NCBI GenBank assembly: GCA_003952965.2
Contig: RXIC02000464.1
Span: 18,988 to 82,987 of the forward strand
Direction: 5' to 3'
DNA from: Morella rubra
Lineage: Eukaryota > Streptophyta > Magnoliopsida > Fagales > Myricaceae
DNA length: 64,000 nucleotides
Every line of letters starts with the position of its first letter. Positions within the stretch are counted from its first letter, which is position 1. The notes beneath the pieces are model-generated. The model was given only the letters and a program-made list of their open reading frames with translations. It ran no database searches and was not told where the DNA came from. Shown piece by piece: positions 1 to 11,002 of the stretch. Made by a program: the position numbers and the translations under genes.

Positions 1-1240
1 GGACCTTGAGGTTATGTTTGTCGGTTTGGTTTCGAAAATATTTTATGTGTTTATTTTTTTTAATTAATATAGATTCTTTTATTATTAGTAAAAAATTTAT
101 TAAAATTTATTAGAGTTTGTTTAAAAATTATTAGAGTTTATAAAAAATTATTAAAATTTAATTTGATTGACTTTTAATAAAAAAAAATTTGCTTAGATGA
201 GCAAAAAAATTTAATAAAAAAAAAAATTCATCCACCAGTCTCGTGCTCTGCTTAGAGCGGGTCTTGGAGAGGCAGAGAGCGCGGCGCTGTTCACTTGGGA
301 GCGCAACCAAAGGCTCCTGGGTATACGCAGAATCTCAAGTCAATCGGTCCACGCCAGGGACTTCAATTTCTTTATGCCGAGGGAAATTCAATTTTTATTC
401 CGTAAGTTTTGATACTTTTTATGAATTAATCATTATTATTCATTTATTTTAATTTTCGGTCACTGATTTATTACTCTTATAAATAATTGATCTTTCCGTC
501 ACAAACCGTTAAGTTCCTTAATGAAAGAGCCAAACAAGTCAATTGTCTTTGCCACCTCACCTTCATTTTTCACGTCATCATTCAATCCCTACTGTAGAAG
601 CCCAAAACGACACATAGCATTGTAAAATCCTTCCCTTCTCCTTCTCCAAATGACAGGAAAAATTTTATGCCACCTAAACATAAGCCTCAATGTTCTTTAC
701 ATTTTCTAATATTTGGTATTTTTTTTATATAGTTTTATCATTTTAGAATTGCTATATATATATTTAATTTTTATAATATGTCACGTTATTAAATTCTGTT
801 AGTGATCCAATGTCACGAATATGTAACTTTAAAGACCAGTTAAAACAAAAAAAAAATGTAACTTTAAAGACCAACTTATAAAAGTTAGAATACTAGAGAC
901 CAATATTTATCACAGAGTCAAATCACAAGGACAGGTGGTATAATTAAGTCTTTATATTTTATAAATAAAAATTAAGCTTACATTATAAAAGAGGATGAAA
1001 AATTGCAATAAATATTATATTGATATGAATAAATAAATTAAAATCCTCTTTAATTTACCATTCGAATTGAATAAATAAATAATAAATATTTTATGTTCAT
1101 AATTTTGAAACTCTCCCTTTTTCACATAATATAATTAGAGAGGATGTTCATCAAAGCATGCTTATTACCGGACAAGGGTCAAAAAAAAAAAAAGGTCCGA
1201 AGGTGGAAACTTGGCCCCATCTAATATTATTAGGTCCGGT
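1..1240. other. AT-rich intergenic sequence, no gene seen
   Basis: I see no coding exon, RNA gene or transposon with clear termini here. The 69-codon open frame at 243-452 is short, has no recognisable domain and recurs at 9700-9909 only because it lies in the large repeat. Confidence 0.6.
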
Positions 1241-1420
1241 GATGTTTGATTGTAAAAATTTTGAGATAGTAAAAATTTTAGGGTGTTAGAGTTGGTGAAA
1301 AAGTGAAGAGAGAGATGATTTGAGTGAAATTTGATGATTTGATGGGAGAGAGCGAATTTTAGAAAGTTATTTTATAGGAGTGAAAATTTTGGAGGCCTAA
1401 TATTTTTGCTCTTGAACATC
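1241..1420. mobile_element. Possible 180-bp MITE
   Basis: The left end reads GATGTTTGATTGTAAAAATT. The reverse complement of the right end begins GATGTTCAAGAGCAAAAATA, giving imperfect terminal inverted repeats around an AT-rich core. I could not identify a target-site duplication, so the family is unassigned. A copy lies at 10750-10929. Confidence 0.35.
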
Positions 1421-1493
1421 TTAAAATCCAAGAGCTTGATGTCATGCAAGCATATACTTGTTAAAAGGTTGAGTTGGACCAGGGCGAGTCTAA

Positions 1494-2185
1494 GGGCTTG
1501 TTTGTTTCAGAGATATTTTTAAAATTTTCATTCAACTTACTACGAACTTAAACCGAACATGTTAAAATTTAGGATGCAGTTAATTATTTTTCATTTTTAC
1601 CCTGATCATGCTTATGAAAAATTACCAATATATCCTTCAGTAGTGCTTTGAGGACATAAATACCAAAGGGTAAAATAGAAATTTGAAAAAATACATAGCC
1701 CCACACGTTCAGCGCATTAACCAATCGGACATGTGAATGGACGAAATACCCCAACTGCTTTATCCAACATTAAGGCTTTGGTTGAGGGCGATATGGTCAT
1801 TTCATCCGACCATTAAATATTCTACCTCAATTTTCCCCCCCCTTCCCCTGCGATACCCTGTAGCTTGTTAGTAGGCATCAATCACTCTTTTGCAAAAGTT
1901 CTTCTTCTCTTATTCTTTTTTTTTTTTTAATACCTTTCAAATATTTATATTGTAATAAAAAAAAATTCGAAATTATAATAAATATTATAAATAAGCAATA
2001 TCATTTTACTTTTTATCTTTTTCACTCATCCCAATAAAAATAATCTACAAACAACAATCTTAAAAATCATCATTACTTTTTTTATACCTCAAAACTTCTA
2101 CACAAACACCAATACAACTCCAACATCACCTTAAAATTCTCAAAACACTTCAAATCCTAAAAATCTCATCAAAACGAACATGCCC
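1494..2185. mobile_element. Tourist-like (PIF/Harbinger) MITE, 692 bp
   Basis: The left terminus GGGCTTGTTTGTTTC matches, with few differences, the reverse complement of the right terminus (GGGCATGTTCGTTTTG). Both ends are flanked by the trinucleotide TAA (1491-1493 and 2186-2188), the 3-bp TA-rich target duplication typical of PIF/Harbinger elements. The interior is AT-rich and has no transposase frame, so it is non-autonomous. Length and termini are preserved in the second copy (11003-11694). Confidence 0.65.
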
Positions 2186-2188
2186 TAA

Positions 2189-3430
2189 GCATAGGCACAA
2201 CCTAGTGGCTGCCCAAGGTTACCAAGTTCTCCAAATTTCAAATTTTCTTTAATTATACTATTAAATAAATATCTAATATTATCTAAAACTAAAAAATTAG
2301 TGTAGCCAACTGCCTAAGGTCCCAATAGTAAAAAGGTCTAAATTTCAATTTTTCTTTCATTGTTACTATCAAATGAATGTCTAATATTACCTAAAATTGA
2401 AAATTTTCAAGAAAAAGCTACCTAATTTAATGATTTGTGTATGTTTTTATTTTTTAAAGGTGACTATTAAATTACTTTGATTGGAGGAACCATTTACTCC
2501 TTTTATTTTTAGGTGATTGTTTCACCCAAAAGTCTTCTTAAGTAAAGCTATTAGCTGTCAATCTACATAAAAGGACTTAACTTAAAAATTTTTTTGCTTA
2601 AATTAAGTGAGAAACTTCTTATTTCTTTGTTAAATAAAAAACACAGGAAAATACTCTCTTCTCTATTGATCATTTTATTTTTTTCCCTATTATTTCTTTG
2701 TGTTTCTCAGCACTTACCTTTAGTTGTTTTTCTTATCAAGATCACTCGTCAAAGGCTTCATATACTATTATTCTAAACTTTTCTACTTTAGTTGTATTGT
2801 AAGTTGCATTTGTTGTAGTTATCGTTATTTTGTAGAAGAAAATTGAGATTATTCTGAATTTTGTTCTGTAGTTTTATTCTAAGTTTGTGTTTGCATTTCT
2901 TGTAATTTTCATTATTCCATTTAGAATAATTTTGAGATATCAAATATGTCTAGTAAAAAATATATATGAAAAGTGAAAAATGAAACAAAAATAGGAAAAA
3001 TAGTTCAATCTTAAAAAGGCGACAAAATATTACTTCAAATTCCATGAAAAGATTAGCAAATGAGAAACATTCCCTTTTTATAGAATTGAAAGACAAAATT
3101 CAGACAACAAATCAAAATGACACTAACAACATCTACACTCATAACAACGCCCAAACTTTTGATTATATAGAGAAAAAAATAAAAAATTAGAAAAGGATGA
3201 GATAACTAAACAAAATTGTAAAAAATAATGAAATGTTAAACTTTATTGTTAATATTTAGGACCCTATAGATTGAAAAAATATTGATATAAATCTAAGAGG
3301 TTTACAATATCAATTAAAAATGATATATTAACAAATCTTGAACTTAAAAATTTAAGTAATTTTTTAGAAGAATAATTCCTTCTTCTTTTTTTTCTTTTTA
3401 AGTAAGGCAATATTATTAAAGAAAAAGAAA
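2189..3430. other. AT-rich sequence without a recognisable gene
   Basis: No exon or element termini were recognised. The right part (from about 3430) runs into the LINE 5' region. A short frame at 2594-2776 has no domain signal. Confidence 0.5.
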
Positions 3431-3535
3431 ATTGGAAATAGAACTGTTAACTTCAGGTTTTTTCTAGTTTCTTTTTTCTGGTAGTTTGTTGTCCTAGGCT
3501 GTAGTGGTGTTGCCGGTAGTTTTAGTCTGGTGGTC

Positions 3536-3814
3536 ATGATGTTCTTTTCCCGTCGATTCTGTGTAGAAGCAAAGGAGTTTCAGGTTACAGTTTTAGGCAA
3601 TGGTGTTGTGAAATTTTCGGAGTGGAGCCGGAAGGCTCTGAGCTCTATTTTCCTTGGGAGGTTTGGAGCCGTTTGGTTGGTGAACATGGCGAGTAGACCG
3701 CAGGTGGATGCCAATAAGGAGTTTGTCGTAAAATTTAACGAAGCTTCCTGGGCCTTTTTGCCACAGCGTTGTAGTAACAAGGCAGGGAGGTATGTTGCCA
3801 TAGCAGAGTTTGGA
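3536..3814 (+). pseudogene. LINE ORF1, N-terminal part (left of hAT insertion)
   Basis: The frame encodes residues resembling the N-terminal domain of plant L1-type ORF1 proteins (DUF4283-like). It includes KFSEWSRKALSSIFLG, a tryptophan-leucine block (AVWLVN) and a closing beta-strand (RYVAIAEFG). The frame breaks off exactly at the hAT target site 3807-3814 and resumes at 5896 in phase: A-E-F-G here, then G-G-R-R-K-G after the element. The LINE start is not resolved; it may lie near 3430. ORF1 proteins bind RNA in the LINE ribonucleoprotein. This copy is broken and non-functional. I assign the family by pattern recall, not by search. Confidence 0.6.
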
Positions 3815-4845
3815 CAGTGGCGGAATCAGGAATGCAATTGAAGGGGTAAACTCCTAAGGAAAAATGATCAAAAAAAATTTACTACGTAATGCAAAAAATA
3901 TTTTAAGAGTTAAAATATCAAAAATTAAGGATTAAAAATAGTAAAAATATTGAAATACATATACCGTACTATTTGCTAATACTGAGAGGTGGCAATTGGA
4001 TCCTACAGGACTGCATCTTCTAAAAACGTTGTAAAATCGCTTCGTTCTCTGAAAAACGACAAGAAATAAGTATTATGCTTCTATTATTATTGAAAGACAA
4101 TAAGAGCAAAACAAAGCATATTGAAAAAAATAATTTTCTAATACTCTGTTTCAACTCCCCAAGCTCATTCAAATTACAAGGATCCAAAGTTCAAAAAGAA
4201 TCCAAAGGATCCAAGAGCATAGAGCTACTTCCTACCCTTGCTATAGCTATCTTTTAGTATGACAGTTCTATTGAACACGAGCTTCTCAGGAGTAGAATCT
4301 CTATTAACAACAAAGTAATCTGGAATTGCAAAGAGAAAATACATACTTGGCTTAGAAAATAAAAAATAAAAAATAAAAAGCAAATATTTATTGGTGTTTG
4401 TGTAGGATTTTTTGAGATTTTGGATGTTCGTTTTGTGAATTTTGTTAAATACATTTTATCCTAGAATCCTTTTGCAAACGAACATGATGCAAGACGAGTT
4501 TTGGAAGACATCATCAAATTTGTCTGCACATAGCAATAGGCAGTGGGCCGCTACCCCTCTGCTTATATACCAATTTTTTGACAAAATATGTTCTTGGCGT
4601 CTCAAAATTTTAAAGAATGTCCCTTCCAACCATTTTTAATTTCTTAAGAATAAATTTTGAAATATTTAATAATAACCTATCATTTTTAGTTTGAATAGAT
4701 TTTAAAAACACATTTAATAGGATTAAAAAAATTCCATATTCAACTTAAATCTTTAAAATCTAGAATTTTTCTTAAAACTCCAACTTTTGAAATGTAAAAT
4801 GTTCTTTTATATATATATAAACTCTTAATATTTCAATTGCATTAA

Positions 4846-5110
4846 ATTTCTATAGACTCACAAGCAAATTCTATAGATTGCAGCAACTATAAATTGATGA
4901 CAATAAATTCTATAGATTCACAAACAGATTCTATAGATTTAGTAACAATAAATTCAATTGCATCAAATTCTATAAATTCACAAACAAATTCACATATCAT
5001 CTCCTGCAGATTGCAGCAACAATAAATTGATAACAATAAATTCTACAGATTCACAAACAGATTCTATACATCCAGCAACAATAAATTCAATTTCGGCAAC
5101 AACAAATTCA
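4846..5110. repeat. Imperfect ~60-bp tandem repeats inside the hAT element
   Basis: The motif AATTCTATAGATTCACAAAC, with variants, recurs at about 4846, 4907, 4966 and 5038. It is interleaved with AGCAACAATAAATTGAT-type segments. Such subterminal repeats are common in plant hAT elements and may be transposase-binding sites, but that role is inference. The same array recurs in copy B at about 14356-14620. Confidence 0.6.
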
Positions 5111-5382
5111 ATAGCCGATCACCCAAATCCCAATTGACAACTTAAACACAATACCTGAGCTGAGAGTGAGACCCTTCCTCTTCTTTCAATTGCAGTATGT
5201 GGCGCTGCCTTTCCAAATCCAAATCCTAAATTCCTAATCAATTTTCATCACATTATCAAGCAAAAATTAAAATAAATTTCATCACTAATCGAAAAATAAA
5301 CTAGAGAGAAAGAGACTTGAGTTGAGACTTGAGAAGTTGAGAGAGTACCTGGAGGTTGAAGAAAGAGAGAGAGAGAGAGAGA

Positions 5383-5525
5383 TGTGGTTATGGAGGAGGA
5401 GAGAGGGTTGGAGAGGGGCAAAGGGCTGAGAGCCCGAGAGGGGAGAGAGAGTTGTGGTTGTGGAGGAGGAGAGAGGGTCGGAGAGGGGCAGAGGGCTGAG
5501 AGCCCGAGAGGGAGAGGGAGAGCAG
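5383..5525. repeat. GA-rich minisatellite, two ~70-bp units
   Basis: A unit beginning TGTGGTTATGGAGGAGGAG and containing the small palindrome GGGCTGAGAGCCC is repeated in tandem (starts 5383 and 5453). A short (GA)n tract precedes it. Long proline/serine-rich frames on the minus strand here come from the CT-rich composition and are not genes. Confidence 0.7.
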
Positions 5526-5887
5526 CGTGAGAGAGGGCAAGAGGCTGGTGTTCTGTGGCAGCAGAGTGAGGAGGAGAGAGGGACTGTCGGACGGAGGCTG
5601 GTGTCGGGAGGGGGAGTAGAGTGAGAGTGAGAAAGAGGGGGAAAATTGAAAGTGGGGGAGCCGGGGAAGGGAGGCTGCGCAGGGTGAAACGCGCATTTCA
5701 CCCTGATTTTTTTTTTTTAAAGGACACCTGGGCCTGGGTCTTTGGGGCTGGGGCCTGAGGGGGGGCGGGCTGGGTCTAAGGGGGTGGGCCTAGCTCTAAG
5801 GGGGCAGCCCATAATAATAATAATAATAATAAATTATTTACACATTTTCAGGTGATGGGGGGCGGCTCCTCGCTCGTTCCACCTCTG

Positions 5888-7696
5888 AGTTTGGAGGTGG
5901 GCGCAGGAAGGGGGTGATGATGATACCAGAAGGTAAAGGGGGGTCCGGATGGAAGGATCTGGCCGCTGTGTTTCAGGAGGTGGTCTCACACCTTGGTATG
6001 CACAAAAGTGGACGAGGGGGTTTTTCTAGTTCTAGAGTTCGTAATGAGGTTTCTTTCGTCGAAGTTGCTAAAAGAGGGACGATAGGGGAGAGCTCTGGGG
6101 GTGGGGGTGTGGCCGTGAAGGGCGTTAAGGAGGTTGCTGGTGGTGTGGAGAAGAAGGCAATGATGCATGCTTCTTCGCATGAGACTTTGGTGACCGATGT
6201 TTCAGTTTCCAAAGAGGTGGCATTTAATGCTAAGACGGTGGGCGACAAGGTGATTGACGTGCCTTTTTGGAAAAGCAAGTTGATGGGGTTCAAAAAAGAA
6301 ATTAACGTTCTTTTAAATCTTTTGGGGAAGGAAGTGGGCCGGGCTTTTTGCGTGCTGATTCACTAGGCTCTGGGGTGGAGGTTGCGATTCCTAGGGATAG
6401 GCAGGCGCCTTCACCACCGCAGGATCTGTTGAAGGCAGATGGGCTGGGCCCAGTTTTTTCTACTCTTGTTAACTTGGTTTTGACCCAGTTGGGTGCTTCA
6501 GGCTTGAATCCTGCGACTGGGCTGGAGTCTTTAGGCCCGTTGGAAGGCTGTAGCCATATGGGGGCCGGTCTTCATCGCGACCCGTTGCTTGTGAGTGGGT
6601 TCGTCGACGTCATGGCTGATACAGTGGCAGGCGATGTTGATCAGCTCGCGCCGGAGGTCGGACCATCGTTGGTGCCTTTTGAGGTGAAGGGTCACTGCCC
6701 GGTGGCCATTCCGGCGCCGGAGCTGTCGTTGAGATCCTTTGATAGTGCCTGCCGAAGTGCCTTTTTCTTCTCGGGGGTGTTTAGTCTGCCGAATCTTATT
6801 CTTGAAGACTCAAATGGGGTTCCAGCGCCGGAACAGTCGCCGAGTTTTGGTCCTAAGCATGCCGAAGTGGCTGTTTTTCCCCAGGGGATGCTGTTTAGGC
6901 CGAATCTCCTTCCTGAAGGCCTAGATGGGGTCGTTGGGTCTTCCTTATTGGCTTTTAGATGAAAGGTTGTGTGTTGCTCCTGTCGTGGGCCCGTGTGAGG
7001 GTAATGTTGATTGGGTGGATCGGGTTGGTCTAGAAGAGTTAGGAGTCAAGTCTGGAGGGGATGGGCTAGTCGTTGTCTCTAGTGGGGATACTCAGTCTCA
7101 TGGGCAGTGCATTGGGCTTGCTGATAGGGTGGTCCCAGCTAATTGTGTTGCTAATGGGTGTCTCTTGGAAATGCTCGATAGGGCGGGATAGGTAGGAAGG
7201 GAGTTGTCTTTGGTTGAGGTTGCCGCTCCAGAGTTGTGTATGGCTCCGTTGGCCATCTGTAGCCCTGATGGAGGGGAGTTTGAGTGCCAGCGGAATGACA
7301 GGGCTTCAGGATGGGTGTTGGACATGGTGTTGTCTTTCTGCCTAATGGTGGGTGTGTCTTGTGAAGGTTATGAGGCCGATTTGCTGTGTCTCTTTGCTGC
7401 GTTAGGAACGTGAAAGGGAGCATAGTAGCCTTAAGACTCCTAGAGGGAAGGGAGGCAAACTAGTAAGAGAGATGAAGGGTTTGGTGTCTTCAATTAATTA
7501 TGATAGGAAGGGTGATTCTTCGCACAGGGGACGGCGTGGGGGGCGGGCATTGATGGTGATTAGATGATGCCAAAAATTATTAGTTGGAATATCAGGGCTC
7601 AACAATAAAGAGAAGTGTAAAGGAGTTGGAAATTTATTGCGGAGGTGGAAACCGGATTTAGTTCGTCTCTAGGAGACCAAGGTGGTTGTTATGTCT
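5888..7696 (+). pseudogene. LINE ORF1 C-terminal part and start of ORF2, cut by gap
   Basis: Right of the hAT element the ORF1 frame resumes (GGGRRKGVMMIPEGKGG, typical of plant LINE ORF1 linkers). It runs to a stop at 6366 and continues in shifted frames to about 7566, ending in a basic tail (RGRRGGRALMVIR). ORF2 starts at 7567 with PKIISWNIRG, the first motif of the APE-type endonuclease that nicks target DNA. The usual QETK motif can be read nearby only across frameshifts. The N gap then interrupts it. Multiple frameshifts show that it is dead. No reverse transcriptase is visible. Confidence 0.7.
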
Positions 7697-7796
7697 NNNN
7701 NNNNNNNNNNNNNNNNNNNNNNNNNNNNNNNNNNNNNNNNNNNNNNNNNNNNNNNNNNNNNNNNNNNNNNNNNNNNNNNNNNNNNNNNNNNNNNNN
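7697..7796. other. Assembly gap of exactly 100 N
   Basis: A gap of exactly 100 N is the usual placeholder for a join of unknown size between contigs. LINE sequence abuts it on the left and a transposon-like terminus abuts it on the right. Confidence 0.98.
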
Positions 7797-8455
7797 CTGC
7801 GTTTGTTTTGCGTAGAAAAAAAAAAGCTGTGTTTGTTTCGATGTAAATTTAAGAAGATAGGAAAATATTTACGTCTGAAATAGTTTCAAAGAAAATAACC
7901 AAAATTCCATTGTTTGGTAGAGACCTAGAAAATCATCCTGCAAATGTTTTAGGGTGTTTGGTTAGCCTAGAATAATCTGAATGGTAGATGACAGCGTTCC
8001 TTCTCTGCCATAATCTGAAGGTAGATGACAATGTTCCTTCTGTGCCATAACCCACGACTTATGAAAAAAAATACACGAAAGCTAAATTTCAGCAAACAAG
8101 TATTGTGCACCACCCATCATCCCACAAACCGATGCCTCCCTGACTTAGGGGCGACAAGAGAAAATAGAAGCCTGGAAAAAAAAATAGACGATATTGGGCA
8201 GTAGAAGATTTCATAGGCAGAGGGGGACACTAGAGTAGGTGGAAGTGATTGGGTGCTTTGAGTTAGCCAGGATTGGGGGTGGGGAGGGGCGTTCAAGAGT
8301 CTCTAACAGTTTGAAAAATTTTCAGTCTTGCAGGGTAAAATTTTCCATTGGCTAACTTGACATTTTCCTTCCACCTCTATTTTTCACCCCTGCCAAACAC
8401 ATGAGAAGCTGAACATATTTCAAGGAAGACATTTTCAGGCGAAACAAAAGCAGCC
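7797..8455. mobile_element. Probable TIR element in the first intron of the BAH gene
   Basis: Directly after the gap the sequence CTGCGTTTGTTTTGCGTAG resembles the reverse complement of 8437-8455 (GGCTGCTTTTGTTTCGCCTG). A second similar start is at 7826 (GCTGTGTTTGTTTCGATG). This suggests terminal inverted repeats around a roughly 0.65-kb interior with no coding frame. No target duplication can be checked because the gap truncates the left side. A hAT-like or MITE identity is possible. Confidence 0.45.
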
Positions 8456-8960
8456 TAAGATAAAGCCCTACGAGGAAAACAAAACCAGGTTTAGGAATAA
8501 AACTGTAAGATTTGTACTCATTGATTACTAATTAGAAGAAATCTAATGTATGCAACACCCATAAACGTATAATCGTAACACATAGGACATTAACAGCAAA
8601 TGAAGGTCTCTGTAAATATTGGATAGTTTGACGCGGACAAAATCTTATATCATAGAATACCTGGCGATCACCATTCTCCATTTTCAGCACTTCCCTCGCT
8701 AAACTGCACCAAGACTCCCTAACATCACTTTTGCAATGAAACCAACCAGCAAAAACGAAGGCAACGGCTATAATCGACGTTGTAAATCAAAACCCGACAC
8801 AAATCCCACACAAACGCTCTTTTCCATCTTCCAATTTCCATCACTCCCAAAAATTATAACCCACCAACTAAACCCTAAATTGCCACCAAACCCTACGAAT
8901 CCCCTTCCAAGGTAAAAAAGGGCATTTCAATCAAACGACACGGGGAAAAAAAAAATTTAC

Positions 8961-9323
8961 CAACTCGTAACGGTTCCCATCGTACTCGAACGATTCGTAG
9001 TGGCTCCTCCTCCCTCTCCCTTTTCCCGAAAACCTAATCGGGTCCCCAATCGGCTTGGCGTCTTCCTGAGGCTGCTCCGCCTCCTCGTCCTCTTCACCGC
9101 TCTGCACTTCTCTTTCCTTCTTCTCAGCCTTCTTCTTCTTCTCCTTCTTCTTCTTCTGCTGGTGGTCCTCCTCTTTCGCCTCCTCTTCCGCCTCCGCAAG
9201 CTTTATCCGCTTCAGCCTTTTGCGCCTCGGCTGGCTCTCCTCCGAGTTCGAGGAATGTTGCCTCGGCGGCGCCTCTTCGTCCTCGTCGCTCGTCGTGATC
9301 TGCGCGAACCTCCGGTTCCCCAT
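8961..9323 (-). CDS. First coding exon of a BAH-domain chromatin protein (AIPP3/BDT1-like)
   Basis: The 121-codon exon starts with MGNRRFAQITTSDEDEE. It has a long acidic/lysine-rich middle and ends in RFSGKGRGR...YESFEYDGNRYEL, the opening of a BAH domain of the AIPP3/BDT1 type (Arabidopsis At4g11560). A GTAAAT donor follows at 8960-8955, so the rest of the BAH domain lies in later exons that are not seen before the N gap. An in-frame ATG at 9383 would add 20 residues; I prefer the 9323 start because MGxRR-type openings fit the family as I recall it. AIPP3-type proteins read H3K27me3 and affect polyadenylation and repression. The gene points away from the PYRP2-like gene at 21567, its neighbour in Arabidopsis. 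Confidence 0.68.
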
Positions 9324-10299
9324 TTCGCTGCCCTCAATGCCTCTATCTCTCTCTCTCTCGCTCACACAGACTGCCCCACTCACATGCCCACTCTGTGAAG
9401 CACTGGATGAAACTGGGTTAGCCCGTCTAGCGGTGCAGTCCGTGACGGTTCGGAAACGGACCTTGAGGTTATGTTTGTCGGTTTGGTTTCGAAAATATTT
9501 TATGTGTTTATTTTTTTTAATTAATATAGATTCTTTTATTATTAGTAAAAAATTTATTAAAATTTATTAGAGTTTGTTTAAAAATTATTAGAGTTTATAA
9601 AAAATTATTAAAATTTAATTTGATTGACTTTTAATAAAAAAAAATTTGCTTAGATGAGCAAAAAAATTTAATAAAAAAAAAAATTCATCCACCAGTCTCG
9701 TGCTCTGCTTAGAGCGGGTCTTGGAGAGGCAGAGAGCGCGGCGCTGTTCACTTGGGAGCGCAACCAAAGGCTCCTGGGTATACGCAGAATCTCAAGTCAA
9801 TCGGTCCACGCCAGGGACTTCAATTTCTTTATGCCGAGGGAAATTCAATTTTTATTCCGTAAGTTTTGATACTTTTTATGAATTAATCATTATTATTCAT
9901 TTATTTTAATTTTCGGTCACTGATTTATTACTCTTATAAATAATTGATCTTTCCGTCACAAACCGTTAAGTTCCTTAATGAAAGAGCCAAACAAGTCAAT
10001 TGTCTTTGCCACCTCACCTTCATTTTTCACGTCATCATTCAATCCCTACTGTAGAAGCCCAAAACGACACATAGCATTGTAAAATCCTTCCCTTCTCCTT
10101 CTCCAAATGACAGGAAAAATTTTATGCCACCTAAACATAAGCCTCAATGTTCTTTACATTTTCTAATATTTGGTATTTTTTTTATATAGTTTTATCATTT
10201 TAGAATTGCTATATATATATTTAATTTTTATAATATGTCACGTTATTAAATTCTGTTAGTGATCCAATGTCACGAATATGTAACTTTAAAGACCAATTA

Positions 10300-10460
10300 A
10301 AACAAAAAAAAATGTATGTAACTATTACAAGACCAACTTATAAAAGTTGAAATTACTGAAAATACTAGAGACCAATATTTATCACAGAGTCAACGATCAC
10401 AGAGGACAGGTGGAATACTAAGACCAATTATCAGTCTCACAAGGACAGGTTATAATTTCT
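10300..10460. other. Locally scrambled patch in copy B
   Basis: Compared with copy A (840-960), this patch contains extra and reshuffled short segments: ATCACAGAG and GACAGGT each occur twice and AGACCAATTA is inserted. The flanks are almost identical. This could be a small rearrangement or a consensus error. Confidence 0.6.
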
Positions 10461-10749
10461 TTATATTTTATAAATAAAAATTAAGCTTACATTATAAAAG
10501 AGGATGAAAAATTGCAATAAATATTATATTGATATGAATAAATAAATTAAAATCCTCTTTAATTTACCATTCGAATTGAATAAATAAATAATAAATATTT
10601 TATGTTCATAATTTTGAAACTCTCCCTTTTTCACATAATATAATTAGAGAGGATGTTCATCAAAGCATGCTTATTACCGGACAAGGGTCAAAAAAAAAAA
10701 AAGGTCCGAAGGTGGAAACTTGGCCCCATCTAATATTATTAGGTCCGGT

Positions 10750-10929
10750 GATGTTTGATTGTAAAAATTTTGAGATAGTAAAAATTTTAGGGTGTTAGAG
10801 TTGGTGAAAAAGTGAAGAGAGAGATGATTTGAGTGAAATTTGATGATTTGATGGGAGAGAGCGAATTTTAGAAAGTTATTTTATAGGAGTGAAAATTTTG
10901 GAGGCCTAATATTTTTGCTCTTGAACATC
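10750..10929. mobile_element. Possible 180-bp MITE (copy B)
   Basis: Second copy of the element at 1241-1420, with the same imperfect inverted termini. Confidence 0.35.
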
Positions 10930-11002
10930 TTAAAATCCAAGAGCTTGATGTCATGCAAGCATATACTTGTTAAAAGGTTGAGTTGGACCAGGGCGAGTCT
11001 AA

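Larger units (their letters stand above)
3815..5887. mobile_element. Non-autonomous hAT element, 2073 bp, nested in LINE ORF1
   Basis: The left terminus is CAGTGGCGGAATCAGG. The right terminus ends GTTCCACCTCTG (GTTCCGCCTCTG in the second copy), whose reverse complement CAGAGGCGGAAC matches the left end at 10 of the first 11 positions. An identical 8-bp duplication, AGTTTGGA, flanks it at 3807-3814 and 5888-5895, which is the hAT hallmark. The interior has AT-rich roughly 60-bp repeats, a GA-rich minisatellite and a G-rich right end. No transposase frame or C-terminal dimerisation motif is visible, so it would depend on a transposase supplied in trans. Confidence 0.85.
1..7696. repeat. Copy A of a 7.7-kb near-identical direct repeat
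   Basis: Base 1 onward matches base 9458 onward almost base for base up to 7696, where an N gap begins. The offset drifts from 9457 at the left end to 9514 at the right end because of small indels. The unit contains a Tourist-like MITE, a LINE and a nested hAT element. Only the segment before the gap is visible, and the left edge is the window edge, so the repeat may start further left. It could be a true tandem duplication or two overlapping contigs or haplotypes placed end to end. Confidence 0.93.

Noticed and set aside
8957-9199. Arginine-rich minus-strand frame and Leu-rich plus-strand frame over the BAH exon
   Set aside because: They are shadows of the lysine/glutamate-rich codons of the real BAH exon in other frames.
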